Part shown: one piece after another, positions 34,666 to 43,742 of the stretch
How the letters are laid out: each line of letters begins with the position of its first letter
Numbering within the stretch: position 1 is the first letter of the stretch
Assembly (NCBI GenBank): GCA_036657395.1
Contig: JAVXGM010000006.1
Coordinates: forward strand, 68,020-132,019
Length of the DNA stretch: 64,000 nt
Reading direction: 5' to 3'
From: JAVXGM01 sp036657395
Lineage (GTDB): Bacteria > Bacillota > Clostridia > Peptostreptococcales > Anaerovoracaceae
Made by a program: the position numbers and the translations under genes
Notes under the pieces: generated by a model
Database searches by the model: none
What the model saw: the letters and a program-made list of their open reading frames with translations, nothing else
What the model was told of the DNA's origin: nothing

Positions 34666-35556
34666 ATGAATAGAATGTTTTATGCAATTAAGCAGGCTTT
34701 TGTTCAGGTGTTTAGAAACAGGGGTATGACCTTAGCGTCTGTATTTGCAATTACAGCAATGTTATTAATCTTAGGATTATTTTTCATTATTGTAATCAAC
34801 ATAAATACAGCAGCAACTATGATTAAGCAGGATTACGATTCTATTGAAGTATTCCTTTTAGACCAAACACCTAAAGCAGAAGCGGACAAGATGATTACTA
34901 CACTGGAAGGGGAACCTGGAGTTGATTCTGTAGAATATAGAGATAAAAGTCAAGCATTGGTAGACCTTAAGACAAGATGGGGCGATAGTGGATATTTACT
35001 AGATTCCTTGAAGGATAACCCATTACCTAATACTATTGTAATAAAAATATCTTCCCTGGAGAGTGCTAATGCCATTGCCCAGAAGGCCAGCACATTTCAA
35101 GGGATAGAGGATGTTAAATATTATCAAGACACTGTAGACAAGTTACTTAGTGCTACTAAATTTATTCAGATTGCTGCAATGGTAATCATAGCATTCCTGG
35201 TTATAGTTTCTATCGTTGTGGTTTCAAACACTATAAAGCTTACGGTATTTAACCGGCAACGGGAAATTAACATTATGAAATACGTAGGTGCCACCAATTG
35301 GTTTATACGTGGTCCTTTCCTAGCGGAGGGGATTATTATTGGAATCATGTCTGCGGGGATTTCTGTGGTGATAATTACTTTGGTTTACAAGGAAATCATC
35401 AAGCTTATAGGCCGTGATATTTTCACAGTACTATCAACTCCTTTAGTGCCTGTAGAGTTTTTATCCTATAACTTAATTTGGATATTTGCAGCCCTAGGTG
35501 TAAGTATTGGTGCTTGCGGAAGTATTATTTCCATGAGAAAATTTTTAGATGCGTAG
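34666..35556 (+). CDS. ftsX: Permease-like cell division protein FtsX
   Basis: The 296-residue membrane partner of FtsE. One N-terminal helix (LASVFAITAMLLILGLFFII) is followed by an extracellular loop (about 55-165), which binds the murein hydrolase activator, and three C-terminal helices. VVSNTIKLTVFNRQREINIM and KYVGATNWFIRGPFLAEG are family signatures. It starts on the base after the ftsE stop, with AAGGAG upstream. The next gene encodes a coiled-coil LytM protein, the expected hydrolase partner, completing a common Firmicutes module. Confidence 0.95.
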   Translation: MNRMFYAIKQAFVQVFRNRGMTLASVFAITAMLLILGLFFIIVININTAATMIKQDYDSIEVFLLDQTPKAEADKMITTLEGEPGVDSVEYRDKSQALVDLKTRWGDSGYLLDSLKDNPLPNTIVIKISSLESANAIAQKASTFQGIEDVKYYQDTVDKLLSATKFIQIAAMVIIAFLVIVSIVVVSNTIKLTVFNRQREINIMKYVGATNWFIRGPFLAEGIIIGIMSAGISVVIITLVYKEIIKLIGRDIFTVLSTPLVPVEFLSYNLIWIFAALGVSIGACGSIISMRKFLDA

Positions 35557-35566
35557 GAGGATTATC

Positions 35567-36676
35567 GTGAATAAGAGAATTGCAATTTTAACAACACTGG
35601 TTTTAGTATTTACAATGGTATTTAGCATAACAACTTCTTATGCAAAGGAAAGCCTGAAAGATATTAAATCAGATATTAGTGACACAAAAGAAAAGTTAAA
35701 TGAAGGCCAAGACAAAGAAGCATCCCTGGCGGATGATATTGCAGCCCTAGAAGAGAAAATCGGAAAAACACAAAATAAGATTGAAAAGCTTCAGACTAAG
35801 ATTGAAAAATCAGAGAAGAACGTAGCAAAGGTTCAGGTTGAATTGATTAAGACTCAAGATAAACTTGAAGAACAGAATAATAATTTAAATTCTAGACTTA
35901 GAACTATGTACAAGAGCGGATCCATTGGCTTTATTGATGTAATTTTAGATTCGGAAAGTATTTCTCAGTTCATCAGTAACATGGACATGGTAAAGAAAGT
36001 ATACTCAGCGGATCAGACTATTGTAGCATCTATACAGAAAAGCTTTGAAAAAGTAGAATCACAAAAGAAAACTTTGCAAATAGCCCAAGCTGAGTTGAAA
36101 ACTGTTAAGGCTGATCAAGCAGAAAAGCAAGCAGTACTAACTGCAGACCAGCAAGAAGTTGAAGATAAGAAAGCTAAAGTATCAGCAAAGAACGATAAAC
36201 TAGAAGAAGATTTGCACGAATTACAAAAAGCCGCAGATAGAATGACCGCTAGCTTGCAAGGACTTCAAAGTGGCTCAGCTAAATATTCTGGAGGACAGCT
36301 AGCATGGCCGATTCCGTCGTCTAGTAGAGTTACAGAGGAATTTGGACCTAGAATTTGTCCATTTCATGGCCCAGAATTACATAGAGGAATGGATATTGGA
36401 TGTGGTTCAGGAAGTGTTGTAGTTGCAGCTAACAATGGTAGAGTGATTAAAGCCAACTACGATGGCAGCTATGGTAACGTAGTTGTAATCGACCACGGTG
36501 GCAGGATTACAACATTATATGCTCATAATAGTTCGTTATCTGTATCCGTAGGACAAAGGGTAAAACGAGGACAAAAAATTGCATTATCTGGATCCACTGG
36601 AAATTCCACTGGACCCCATTGCCATTTTGAAGTTCGTGAAAATAACCAATTGAAAAATCCTAGGAACTATTTCTAA
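35567..36676 (+). CDS. Coiled-coil murein hydrolase (LytM/M23), FtsEX partner
   Basis: A 369-residue secreted protein like EnvC/PcsB. Signal peptide (IAILTTLVLVFTMVFS, ending near TSYA-KES), then a long charged coiled coil (about 30-230: DIAALEEKIGKTQNKIEKLQ-type heptads), then a C-terminal M23 domain (255-369) with HRGMDIG and GPHCHFEVRE. The catalytic His and Asp are present, so it may be an active endopeptidase rather than only an activator. GTG 35567 is chosen because GGAGG sits six bases upstream; the ATG at 35549 overlaps ftsX. Its stop overlaps the recJ start (TAATG). Confidence 0.9.
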   Translation: MNKRIAILTTLVLVFTMVFSITTSYAKESLKDIKSDISDTKEKLNEGQDKEASLADDIAALEEKIGKTQNKIEKLQTKIEKSEKNVAKVQVELIKTQDKLEEQNNNLNSRLRTMYKSGSIGFIDVILDSESISQFISNMDMVKKVYSADQTIVASIQKSFEKVESQKKTLQIAQAELKTVKADQAEKQAVLTADQQEVEDKKAKVSAKNDKLEEDLHELQKAADRMTASLQGLQSGSAKYSGGQLAWPIPSSSRVTEEFGPRICPFHGPELHRGMDIGCGSGSVVVAANNGRVIKANYDGSYGNVVVIDHGGRITTLYAHNSSLSVSVGQRVKRGQKIALSGSTGNSTGPHCHFEVRENNQLKNPRNYF

Positions 36677-38331
36677 TGAAAACAAGTGATATAAAGAGCT
36701 TGAACCCGGTAATATTGAAACTCCTTAAAAATAGAGGGATATCCAAAGAAGAGGATATCATAGAATTTTTATCGGATAAACCACAAAAAACTTATGATCC
36801 ATTCTTGCTTTCTGGTTTGGAAGCGGGAGTGGATCTTCTGTTGTCCGCAATAAAAAATGAGGAGAAAATTTGCATTTATGGTGATTATGATGCAGATGGG
36901 ATTACGTCTACTAGCATATTAATGGAATTTCTTTCTAAGTTAACCCACAAGGTGGAATATTACATACCTTCCAGGTTTTCCGAAGGATATGGCATGAATA
37001 CAGCCGCCGTGAAAAAAATCCATGATAGAGGCGCACAAGTTATTGTTACAGTAGATTGTGGTAGCGTTTCCCCAAAGGAAGTAGAGTATGCAAAGGAATT
37101 GGGTATGAAGGTGATTGTCACTGACCATCATAGTATTACGGACGTAAAGTCTGATTGTATTGTCATTAACCCAAAGCAGGAGGAATGCAAATACCCATTT
37201 CCCCATTTAGCAGGATGTGGCGTTGCGTTTAAATTAGCCCAAGGAATACAAAAAAAGGCAAACTTACCAAAGTCATATATTAATGAACTCTTAGACATTG
37301 TATCTATAGGCACCATTGGAGATATTGTCCCTCTAGTAGATGAAAATCGAACATTAGTCAAACATGGCATGAATATATTAAACAGTGGTAGGCGGCAAAG
37401 TATCGCCCGGTTTGTCTCTGGGATTTCGCTGACAGAGGGAACAATTAAATCAGATCAAGTTTCTTTTGCCATAGTTCCACATTTAAATGCGGCAGGGAGA
37501 ATGAAGGATGCCAAGATTGGCGTAGAATTGTTTACTGCCAAGGATAAGAAAACTATAGATGAGAAAGTAGGACTCCTTGCAAAGTATAATCAAGAGCGAA
37601 AAAACATACAGGAAGAAGCATACCAAAACTGTGTTCAAATAGTTGAAGAAAATCATAAAAGGGATGACTTCATAGTCATTCACGGTGAAGATATTCACGA
37701 AGGCATAGCAGGAATCGTTGCAGGGAAGTTAAAGGATAAGTATCAGCGGCCGGTTATGCTGCTAGTAGACTCAGAAGAAGGCATTTTAAAAGGAACTGGC
37801 AGAAGCATCCCAAAAGTAGATCTGTATGAAATATTAAAAAAACAGGAAGAACTGTTTACCAAGTTTGGAGGACATCAAGGAGCCTGCGGCCTTTCCATGG
37901 CAAGAGAAAACCTAAAAAAACTTAGAGCAGGCTTACAGGAAGAAATTAAACATAAATTAGAGGAAGATCCACAGCTATTTAACATGGATAAAGATGTGGA
38001 TATGATTATAGAAGGGAAAGATATAACCCTACCTTTTGCCATGGAGCTAGAAACGCTAGGCCCATTTGGCGAAGCTAATCCAAAACCATATTTTGCTTTA
38101 AATGAAGTAAAGGTAGTAAAACCTTTTCCCATGGGAAAAGAAGGCACTCATCTTAGATTCACAGCTAAGTGTCCTGATGGGGCGCTAGTGGAATGTATTT
38201 TGTTTGGAAAAGCACAAGAGGTGGTAGATATTATTTATTCAGACAACCTAGTGAACCTTACAGGAAGTGTACAATTTCAGGAATGGCGGGGAAAAAAGAA
38301 GGTACAATTTCTTGTAGATACTATGATATAA
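36676..38331 (+). CDS. recJ: Single-stranded-DNA-specific exonuclease RecJ
   Basis: 5'-3' single-strand exonuclease for recombination and mismatch repair. The 551-residue protein has the DHH metal core: YGDYDADGITSTSIL (about 75), TVDCG (about 125), VTDHHSITD, NPKQ and HLAGCGVAFKLAQ. The DHHA1 domain carries FGGHQGACGL (about 397), and an OB-like C-terminal domain follows. The length fits clostridial RecJ, shorter than Bacillus RecJ, which has an extra C-terminal domain. Its ATG overlaps the stop of the murein hydrolase gene by one base, so it is translationally coupled to the ftsEX module. Confidence 0.93.
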   Translation: MKTSDIKSLNPVILKLLKNRGISKEEDIIEFLSDKPQKTYDPFLLSGLEAGVDLLLSAIKNEEKICIYGDYDADGITSTSILMEFLSKLTHKVEYYIPSRFSEGYGMNTAAVKKIHDRGAQVIVTVDCGSVSPKEVEYAKELGMKVIVTDHHSITDVKSDCIVINPKQEECKYPFPHLAGCGVAFKLAQGIQKKANLPKSYINELLDIVSIGTIGDIVPLVDENRTLVKHGMNILNSGRRQSIARFVSGISLTEGTIKSDQVSFAIVPHLNAAGRMKDAKIGVELFTAKDKKTIDEKVGLLAKYNQERKNIQEEAYQNCVQIVEENHKRDDFIVIHGEDIHEGIAGIVAGKLKDKYQRPVMLLVDSEEGILKGTGRSIPKVDLYEILKKQEELFTKFGGHQGACGLSMARENLKKLRAGLQEEIKHKLEEDPQLFNMDKDVDMIIEGKDITLPFAMELETLGPFGEANPKPYFALNEVKVVKPFPMGKEGTHLRFTAKCPDGALVECILFGKAQEVVDIIYSDNLVNLTGSVQFQEWRGKKKVQFLVDTMI

Positions 38332-38353
38332 TGGCAAAAATGGAGGCATTATT

Positions 38354-39526
38354 ATGAATATAAGTAAAAAACTTTATACCTTAACTATAGTGGTAGCTCT
38401 TCTCATTGGGGTTAGCGGCACTTTTGGAGTGATGAAATTAATGGCAAGTGGAGCTAGCGGTAAGGTTGAGATTACAGCCGCAGAATACGGACAGTATAGA
38501 GCATATGAGAGCAAGTATAAAAAGTTGGAATCCATATATCAAACTGTAAATAAAAATTTCTATAAAGACGTTGACGAGGATAAGCTTATGGAGTGGACTT
38601 ATAGAGGGGTAGTAGCAGGTCTTGAAGATCCATATTCAGCCTATATGACAAAAGAAGAATATGCTGATTGGAATTCTGCTGTAGTTGGAGAATTTGGTGG
38701 TATTGGAATTGTTTTTTCTACCAACGATAAAGGTCAGCTTGAAATAGTTAGCGTAAATAAGAACACTCCTGCAGAGAAAAATGGTATGAAGGCAGGAGAT
38801 ATAATTGAAACAATAGATGGAAAAATGTATAAAGACTCTACTCTGGCAAGTAAGGCTATGAGAGGCAAAGAAGGTACTAAAGTAGAAATCGTCTTTTCAA
38901 GGGATGGAGAGAAAATCACAAAGAAAATGACTAGAGATACTATTGTAAATCAGACAGTAGAAAGTAAAGTCATGGATGGAAATCTTGGATACATCAGAGT
39001 CTCGGCTTTTGAAGAGAAAACCAGTGGGGATTTTAAAAAAGCACTTAAAAAAATGGAAGAAAAGAAAGTAAAAGGTCTTGTAATTGACCTTAGACAAAAT
39101 GGTGGTGGCATTGTAGATGATGGGGTTCAGATTGCAGATATGCTTCTTGGCAAGGGTACAATCACCTATCTGGAAGATCAAAAGGGAAAGAGACAGTACT
39201 ATAAATCTGAAGCAGGAGCCACAAAACTTCCATACACATTACTTGTAGATGGACATACGGCAAGCACCTCGGAGATTTTAGCAGCAGCAATAAAAGATCA
39301 AGGGAAGAAAAACATTGTAGGGGTAAAGACTTACGGAAAAGGAGTGGTTCAGTCCACATTACCTTTAGAAGAAGGGGATGCTCTTAAGTTGACGACAATG
39401 CAATACTTCTCGCCTAAGGGAAAGACCATCCACAAAAAAGGAATAATCCCTGACTATGTTGTGAAAGCAGATAAGAGTGGCAAAACAGATCCACAGCTTG
39501 AAAAAGCCAAAGAATTATTAAAGTAA
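38354..39526 (+). CDS. S41-family C-terminal processing peptidase with PDZ domain
   Basis: A 390-residue secreted or membrane-anchored serine protease. An N-terminal helix (LYTLTIVVALLIGVSG) is followed by a helical region, a PDZ domain (about 100-190: FGGIGIVFS, PAEKNGMKAGDIIETIDG) and the peptidase core with VIDLRQNGGGIVDDG. The catalytic Ser lies in TASTSEILAAAIKDQG and the catalytic Lys in GVKTYGKGVVQ. CtpB-like enzymes in Firmicutes process cell-wall or sporulation proteins; which one is not stated by sequence. It follows recJ by 22 bases with TGGAGG upstream, closing the ftsEX-recJ operon. Confidence 0.92.
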   Translation: MNISKKLYTLTIVVALLIGVSGTFGVMKLMASGASGKVEITAAEYGQYRAYESKYKKLESIYQTVNKNFYKDVDEDKLMEWTYRGVVAGLEDPYSAYMTKEEYADWNSAVVGEFGGIGIVFSTNDKGQLEIVSVNKNTPAEKNGMKAGDIIETIDGKMYKDSTLASKAMRGKEGTKVEIVFSRDGEKITKKMTRDTIVNQTVESKVMDGNLGYIRVSAFEEKTSGDFKKALKKMEEKKVKGLVIDLRQNGGGIVDDGVQIADMLLGKGTITYLEDQKGKRQYYKSEAGATKLPYTLLVDGHTASTSEILAAAIKDQGKKNIVGVKTYGKGVVQSTLPLEEGDALKLTTMQYFSPKGKTIHKKGIIPDYVVKADKSGKTDPQLEKAKELLK

Positions 39527-39565
39527 AGTATTATATGATTATATATGAATAATTCCACATGAGGA

Positions 39566-40510
39566 TTATCTCATGATGATATAAACCATATAAACTGCAT
39601 AAAAAGCGATGAAAAGAAATCCCCATGGGCGGCGGATTTCTTTTTTTATGATAAAAGGAATCATAACCAGAATGCTTGCAACAATTAGTATAATGCCATC
39701 ATAGACAGATATCATTTCTGTTTGAATAGGGTGAATTGTCACAGAGATTCCAAGGACAAAGAGAATATTAAAAAGGTTTGATCCAATAACGTTGCCTATG
39801 GCAATGTCAGTATGTCCTTTAGTTGCAGCAACAGCGCTAGTTACTAACTCTGGAAGTGAAGTCCCAATTGACACTATAGTAAGCCCAATGAGAGTTTGAC
39901 TTAAGCCAAAAGAGGAAGCAATAGAGCTTGCATTGCTTACCACAAGTTGACCTCCGGCAATGACACCAACAAGGCCAATGATGGATAGAAATATCGCCTT
40001 AGAAAGGGAAGTTTCTCCTTTAGGTGAAGATTCCTCCGGTATTTGAGAGGCAAGAGATTTTCTAATAGTTTTAAATAAAAAGAATGTAAATATGACTAAA
40101 AGAATGATTCCGTCAAAGCGACAAAGATGCAATCCAGGCTCTCCAGGAAAAGCAGTTAAGGCTAAGACCACGAAGGCAAGTGCGGCAAAAATTGAAAGAG
40201 GATATTCCCCTTTTAGAGTAGGTCCATCGATGGGACAAGGTTTAATCAAGGCACAAATGCCTAGTACCACTAATAAATTAAATATATTAGATCCTATTAC
40301 ATTACCTACGGCGATGCCATTTTGTCCACTTATAGCAGCGGTAATGCTTACAGCTGCTTCAGGTGCACTAGTGCCAAAGGCGATAATGGTCAAGCCAATG
40401 ATTAAAGAGGGAATGTGAAAGTGTTCTGCAATGGAAACGCTTCCATCAACAAAAATATCTGCCCCCTTAATAAGTAAGACAAACCCAATAAGTAATAAAA
40501 CATAAACCAT
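39566..40510 (-). CDS. CaCA-family Ca2+/Na+ antiporter (YrbG-like)
   Basis: A 314-residue membrane protein of two homologous halves. The alpha repeats read AFGTSAPEAAVSI...AVGNVIGSNIFNLLVVLG and IGTSLPELVTSAV...AIGNVIGSNLFNILFVLG, the ion-binding signatures of K+-dependent and bacterial calcium exchangers. The loop between halves is charged (IPEESSPKGE). It is monocistronic on the minus strand, converging on the S41 protease gene without a clear terminator between them. The true ion is calcium or sodium by family; not shown by sequence. Confidence 0.9.
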   Translation of the reverse strand: MVYVLLLIGFVLLIKGADIFVDGSVSIAEHFHIPSLIIGLTIIAFGTSAPEAAVSITAAISGQNGIAVGNVIGSNIFNLLVVLGICALIKPCPIDGPTLKGEYPLSIFAALAFVVLALTAFPGEPGLHLCRFDGIILLVIFTFFLFKTIRKSLASQIPEESSPKGETSLSKAIFLSIIGLVGVIAGGQLVVSNASSIASSFGLSQTLIGLTIVSIGTSLPELVTSAVAATKGHTDIAIGNVIGSNLFNILFVLGISVTIHPIQTEMISVYDGIILIVASILVMIPFIIKKEIRRPWGFLFIAFYAVYMVYIIMR

Positions 40511-40602
40511 ATAAATTCCTCCAAATTAAAATAATATAATATGAAGTATATATTATTTTCATTTGCCATGTCAATCACTTTAGGACGTGAAAGTGAAAAG
40601 TA

Positions 40603-40632
40603 TTGACGAATTGAGAATAGTGGTGGTATAAT
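40603..40632 (+). promoter_or_regulatory. Promoter of the TrpR-like gene
   Basis: TTGACG (40603-40608), 18-base spacer, TATAAT (40627-40632), 40 bases before the ATG at 40672. Confidence 0.65.
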
Positions 40633-40671
40633 GCACTGTAAAGTATTGAAGTGGAAATGAAAGGAGCTTTT

Positions 40672-40965
40672 ATGGCTTATGAATCAAAATTCAAACGTGC
40701 AGATATTGATGAATTCTTTAAGGCGGTATTACTACTTGAAGATGAAGAAGATTGCTATAGATTTTTTGAGGACATTTGTACAATCAATGAAATACATGCT
40801 ATTGCACAGCGATTACAGGTTGCAAAATTACTTTCTGAAAAGAAGACATACAACGAAATTGAGGAAACTACAAAGGCGTCTACAGCCACTATAAGCAGAA
40901 TTAACAAGTGTTTGGTATATGGAGCAGATGGATACAAGCTTATCATATCCAAATTAAAGGATTAA
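40672..40965 (+). CDS. TrpR-like regulator, YerC/YecD family
   Basis: A 97-residue all-helical protein related to TrpR repressors, with a helix-turn-helix in KTYNEIEETTKASTATISRIN and the N-terminal FFEDICTINEIHAIAQRLQVA typical of YerC/YecD. The tryptophan pocket is not obvious and no trp genes lie nearby, so the effector is unknown. ATG 40672 is chosen because AAGGAG lies five bases upstream; an ATG at 40651 adds seven residues without a site. It has its own promoter and terminator. Confidence 0.85.
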   Translation: MAYESKFKRADIDEFFKAVLLLEDEEDCYRFFEDICTINEIHAIAQRLQVAKLLSEKKTYNEIEETTKASTATISRINKCLVYGADGYKLIISKLKD

Positions 40966-40988
40966 TACATAGCCAAAGAGAAGGATAA

Positions 40989-41019
40989 AACGGCGGGGCT
41001 TTCGAGTTCCGCTGTTTTT
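40989..41019 (+). terminator. Terminator after the TrpR-like gene
   Basis: AACGGCGG (40989-40996) pairs with CCGCTGTT (one G-T pair), followed by TTTTT. Confidence 0.7.
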
Positions 41020-41029
41020 GGAGTGAGAA

Positions 41030-41569
41030 ATGTATTTATATATTTTTAGGGGAGGTGGATTGGCCATTCCCCGGGAAAAACGGACGGAAATTTTAATAAA
41101 CAAATCATTGGATCTATACGGAGAAGAGATGAAAATAACCTTCTCTAATAAGAAGAGGCAAATCGTAAAGGAACCTAGAGGAAAACCATATTTCAAAGAA
41201 AATCCTCTATGCTTTTCCGTGAGCCATACAAAAAACTTATGGGCCTTTATTATTGACCAAGAAAACATAGGACTGGACATACAAGAGGTTCGCCCTGCAA
41301 GGATTAAGGCTGTGGCCTCCAGATATTTCACCTTGAACGAGCAAGAATATATAGAAAAAAACCAGGAAGAAGCTTTTTTTCAGATATGGACCAGAAAAGA
41401 AGCCTACGGGAAATATACGGGAAAAGGAATTACTTCAGATTTAAAGGAGTTTGACACGTTAGAGGATAATGAGCACATGAAGTTTATAGACTTAGACATA
41501 GCCCCAGGTATTAAGGCTGCTTGTTGTATGAGGGAGGAAAAGAAAATATGGATCAGAGAAATAAGCTAA
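41030..41569 (+). CDS. 4'-phosphopantetheinyl transferase (Sfp-type)
   Basis: Transfers the phosphopantetheine arm from CoA to carrier proteins. The 179-residue protein carries the three Sfp signatures: PRGKPYF...CFSVSHTKN, IGLDIQEVRP with the Mg-binding Asp, and FFQIWTRKEAYGKYTGKGI. It is shorter than Sfp (about 224) and lacks part of the N-terminal half, so it may be a compact holo-ACP-type or secondary-metabolite enzyme. No carrier-protein gene is in the window. It starts after GGAG, and the EamA gene overlaps its end by 22 bases. Confidence 0.88.
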   Translation: MYLYIFRGGGLAIPREKRTEILINKSLDLYGEEMKITFSNKKRQIVKEPRGKPYFKENPLCFSVSHTKNLWAFIIDQENIGLDIQEVRPARIKAVASRYFTLNEQEYIEKNQEEAFFQIWTRKEAYGKYTGKGITSDLKEFDTLEDNEHMKFIDLDIAPGIKAACCMREEKKIWIREIS

Positions 41570-42480
41570 AAGCATATTTGGCGGCAATTGCATTTTCAAT
41601 ATTAGTAGGGTTTACTTTTATTGGAGTGAAAATTTGCGTACCATTGGCAAATTCCTTGGAAATATTAACTCATCGTTACAATTTTGCATTTTTGGCACTT
41701 GTAATCATTTTACTTACCCCTTGGGCAAAGATAAATATTTTAGGTAAGCCAAAGAAAAATCTTATGATTACAGCTACAGCTTACGTAGCATTTATGGTTC
41801 TTCAAGTAATAGGTCTATTTTATGCAACATCTATTGAAAGTGCTATTATCTTTGCTATTATTCCTATTATTGTAAAGGTTATTGCTTCGATTTTCCTAGG
41901 AGAAAAATCCACTATGTTGCAAAATATATTCGTCTGCGTTACTGTAGCCGCACTTATTGCAATGATTGCATTAGGAAGCAAGGACATATCCTTTAATCCA
42001 CTGGGAACTGGAATACTTTTATTGTCTAGTTTGTCTATGGCCATTAGCAATGTATACATGAGGTATACACGAAATGAATATACTCCGGTTGAAATATCTA
42101 CAGCAATTATTGTTTTAGGGTTTGTAGGCTTAAATATAGTAACAATTGGTTACGGGCTTGCTACTGGAACACTTGACCAATATTTTGCACCATTTAAGCA
42201 TGTGGAATTTATCATTGCTACAGCATATTTGGGAATTGGATGCATTTTGTTTACAGTTTTAATTATGAGCTATATTTTAAGTAAAATGGAAGCTGTTAAA
42301 GCGACAATTTTTGGGAATGTTTCTACAGCAATTTCCATTGTGGCAGGAGTTTTAGTTCTTGGAGAATCTTTAAGCTGGTATCATATTATGTGTACCGCAC
42401 TAATTATTGCAGGAGTAATTGTAATCAGTTTTACTGGAAATAGTAAGCCTGAGGAGGGAGAATCCCAAAATGAAATTTAA
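41548..42480 (+). CDS. EamA/DMT-family transporter
   Basis: A 310-residue protein with ten predicted helices in two EamA repeats. The first begins AYLAAIAFSILVGFTFIGVK, and the second ends in FGNVSTAISIVAGVLVLGES, the usual DMT signature. The C-terminus is short and acidic (SKPEEGESQNEI). ATG 41548 is chosen for GGGAGG upstream; a TTG at 41521 would add nine residues. It overlaps the phosphopantetheinyl transferase and the following MBL gene (11 bases), so all three are co-translated. The substrate is unknown. Confidence 0.87.
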   Translation: MDQRNKLKAYLAAIAFSILVGFTFIGVKICVPLANSLEILTHRYNFAFLALVIILLTPWAKINILGKPKKNLMITATAYVAFMVLQVIGLFYATSIESAIIFAIIPIIVKVIASIFLGEKSTMLQNIFVCVTVAALIAMIALGSKDISFNPLGTGILLLSSLSMAISNVYMRYTRNEYTPVEISTAIIVLGFVGLNIVTIGYGLATGTLDQYFAPFKHVEFIIATAYLGIGCILFTVLIMSYILSKMEAVKATIFGNVSTAISIVAGVLVLGESLSWYHIMCTALIIAGVIVISFTGNSKPEEGESQNEI

Positions 42481-43297
42481 ATTTTTATCAGAAAACAAAA
42501 CAGATAATTCCAAGTGCATGGCAGAACATGGTCTTTCCATATATATTGAATCTCAAGGCAAAAAAATCCTATTTGATACAGGAGCTTCTGATTTGTTTCT
42601 AAAAAATGGAGAAAACATTAATGTGGACATATCCCAGGTGGATGAGGTGGTTATTAGCCATGGCCATTATGACCATACACAAGGTGTGCCTTGTTTTTGT
42701 AGAGAAAACAAAAATGCGCCAATATATATTCATAAAGAAGCATTTCATGAAAGCTATAGTATTAACCATAGTAAAACAGAAATGAAACCATCAGGCATAC
42801 GCTGGACAAAGTCTGAAGTAGAAGAAATACGGCCTAGGCTAGTTCTTACAGATGGGGTAACTTATTTGACAGATAACATAGTAATATCTGGAACTATTCC
42901 AGATCTAAAAGATGAAATCATACCAAAGCAGTTTTATAGAAAAATAGGGGACGGGGAATATATAAAAGACCCTATGGATCATGAACAGATACTTGTTATT
43001 AAGGAAGAGGGAGGAATTTATATTTTTTCTGGATGTAGCCATAAAGGGATAATTCCAGCCATTGCTTATGCCAGGGAGATATTCCCGGGAGAGCCTATTG
43101 TTGGTCTTGTAGCAGGGATGCATCTTTACAATGCTTCTGATGAAATGCGAAAGTCAGTAGTAGACAAAGTGGTCTTAGAAGATATGGACTTTGTTATGCC
43201 GGTACACTGTACAGGTATTGAAGCTATTTGTGACTTAAAGGCAAGGCTTAAAGATAAATGTATAGTAGCTACTGCGGGAGATTCTTATGGATATTAG
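42470..43297 (+). CDS. Metallo-beta-lactamase-fold hydrolase
   Basis: A 275-residue MBL protein with a di-metal site HGHYDHTQG (about 64), plus FDTGASDLF before it and CSHKG and VPVHCTG near the C-terminus. Sequence order resembles archaeal 7,8-dihydropterin-6-methyl synthase-like proteins, which are common in Clostridia and mostly uncharacterised. The gene overlaps the EamA gene upstream and recX downstream (11 bases), so translation is coupled. The reaction is not known. Confidence 0.85.
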   Translation: MKFKFLSENKTDNSKCMAEHGLSIYIESQGKKILFDTGASDLFLKNGENINVDISQVDEVVISHGHYDHTQGVPCFCRENKNAPIYIHKEAFHESYSINHSKTEMKPSGIRWTKSEVEEIRPRLVLTDGVTYLTDNIVISGTIPDLKDEIIPKQFYRKIGDGEYIKDPMDHEQILVIKEEGGIYIFSGCSHKGIIPAIAYAREIFPGEPIVGLVAGMHLYNASDEMRKSVVDKVVLEDMDFVMPVHCTGIEAICDLKARLKDKCIVATAGDSYGY

Positions 43298-43742
43298 AGA
43301 TAGAGCCTTAAACTATTTGGCAAACAGGAGTAGAACAGCAAAAGAAATGGTTGACCATTTGAAAGCTAAAGGGTTTCCCATGGAGGAAATAGAGCCTACA
43401 TTGGAATTTTTAAAAGATTTTTCATATATTGATGATAGTGATTATTGTCGCCAATATTTTGATTATGCCTTTGGCAAGGGAAGAGGCATTCAAAGAGTGA
43501 AACAGGAACTGGTCAATAAAGGGGTAGATAGTCAAATTATTGCTATAGCTATAGAAGATTACGAAAGCGAAACTACAGAGCTTCAAAGAGCCAAAAAACA
43601 AGCGGCAAAATTAATTGCAAATGGTGAAACTGTAGAAGATAAACTATTGGCAAAGATGGGAAGAAAGCTTACCGCTTTAGGCTATACAACAGATGTGGTA
43701 TATAAGGTAGTAGGAGAATATATGCGAGGGGAACATGATTGA
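43287..43742 (+). CDS. recX: Regulatory protein RecX
   Basis: A 151-residue helical protein that modulates RecA filaments. Three-helix repeats show RDRALNYLANRSRTAKEMV, DYCRQYFDYAFGKGRGIQRVKQEL and the closing GRKLTALGYTTDVVYKVVGE, all RecX-like. It is on the short side for Bacillus (264) but normal for Clostridia. No recA is in the window. The start overlaps the MBL gene by 11 bases and the end overlaps tcdA by eight. Confidence 0.85.
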   Translation: MDIRDRALNYLANRSRTAKEMVDHLKAKGFPMEEIEPTLEFLKDFSYIDDSDYCRQYFDYAFGKGRGIQRVKQELVNKGVDSQIIAIAIEDYESETTELQRAKKQAAKLIANGETVEDKLLAKMGRKLTALGYTTDVVYKVVGEYMRGEHD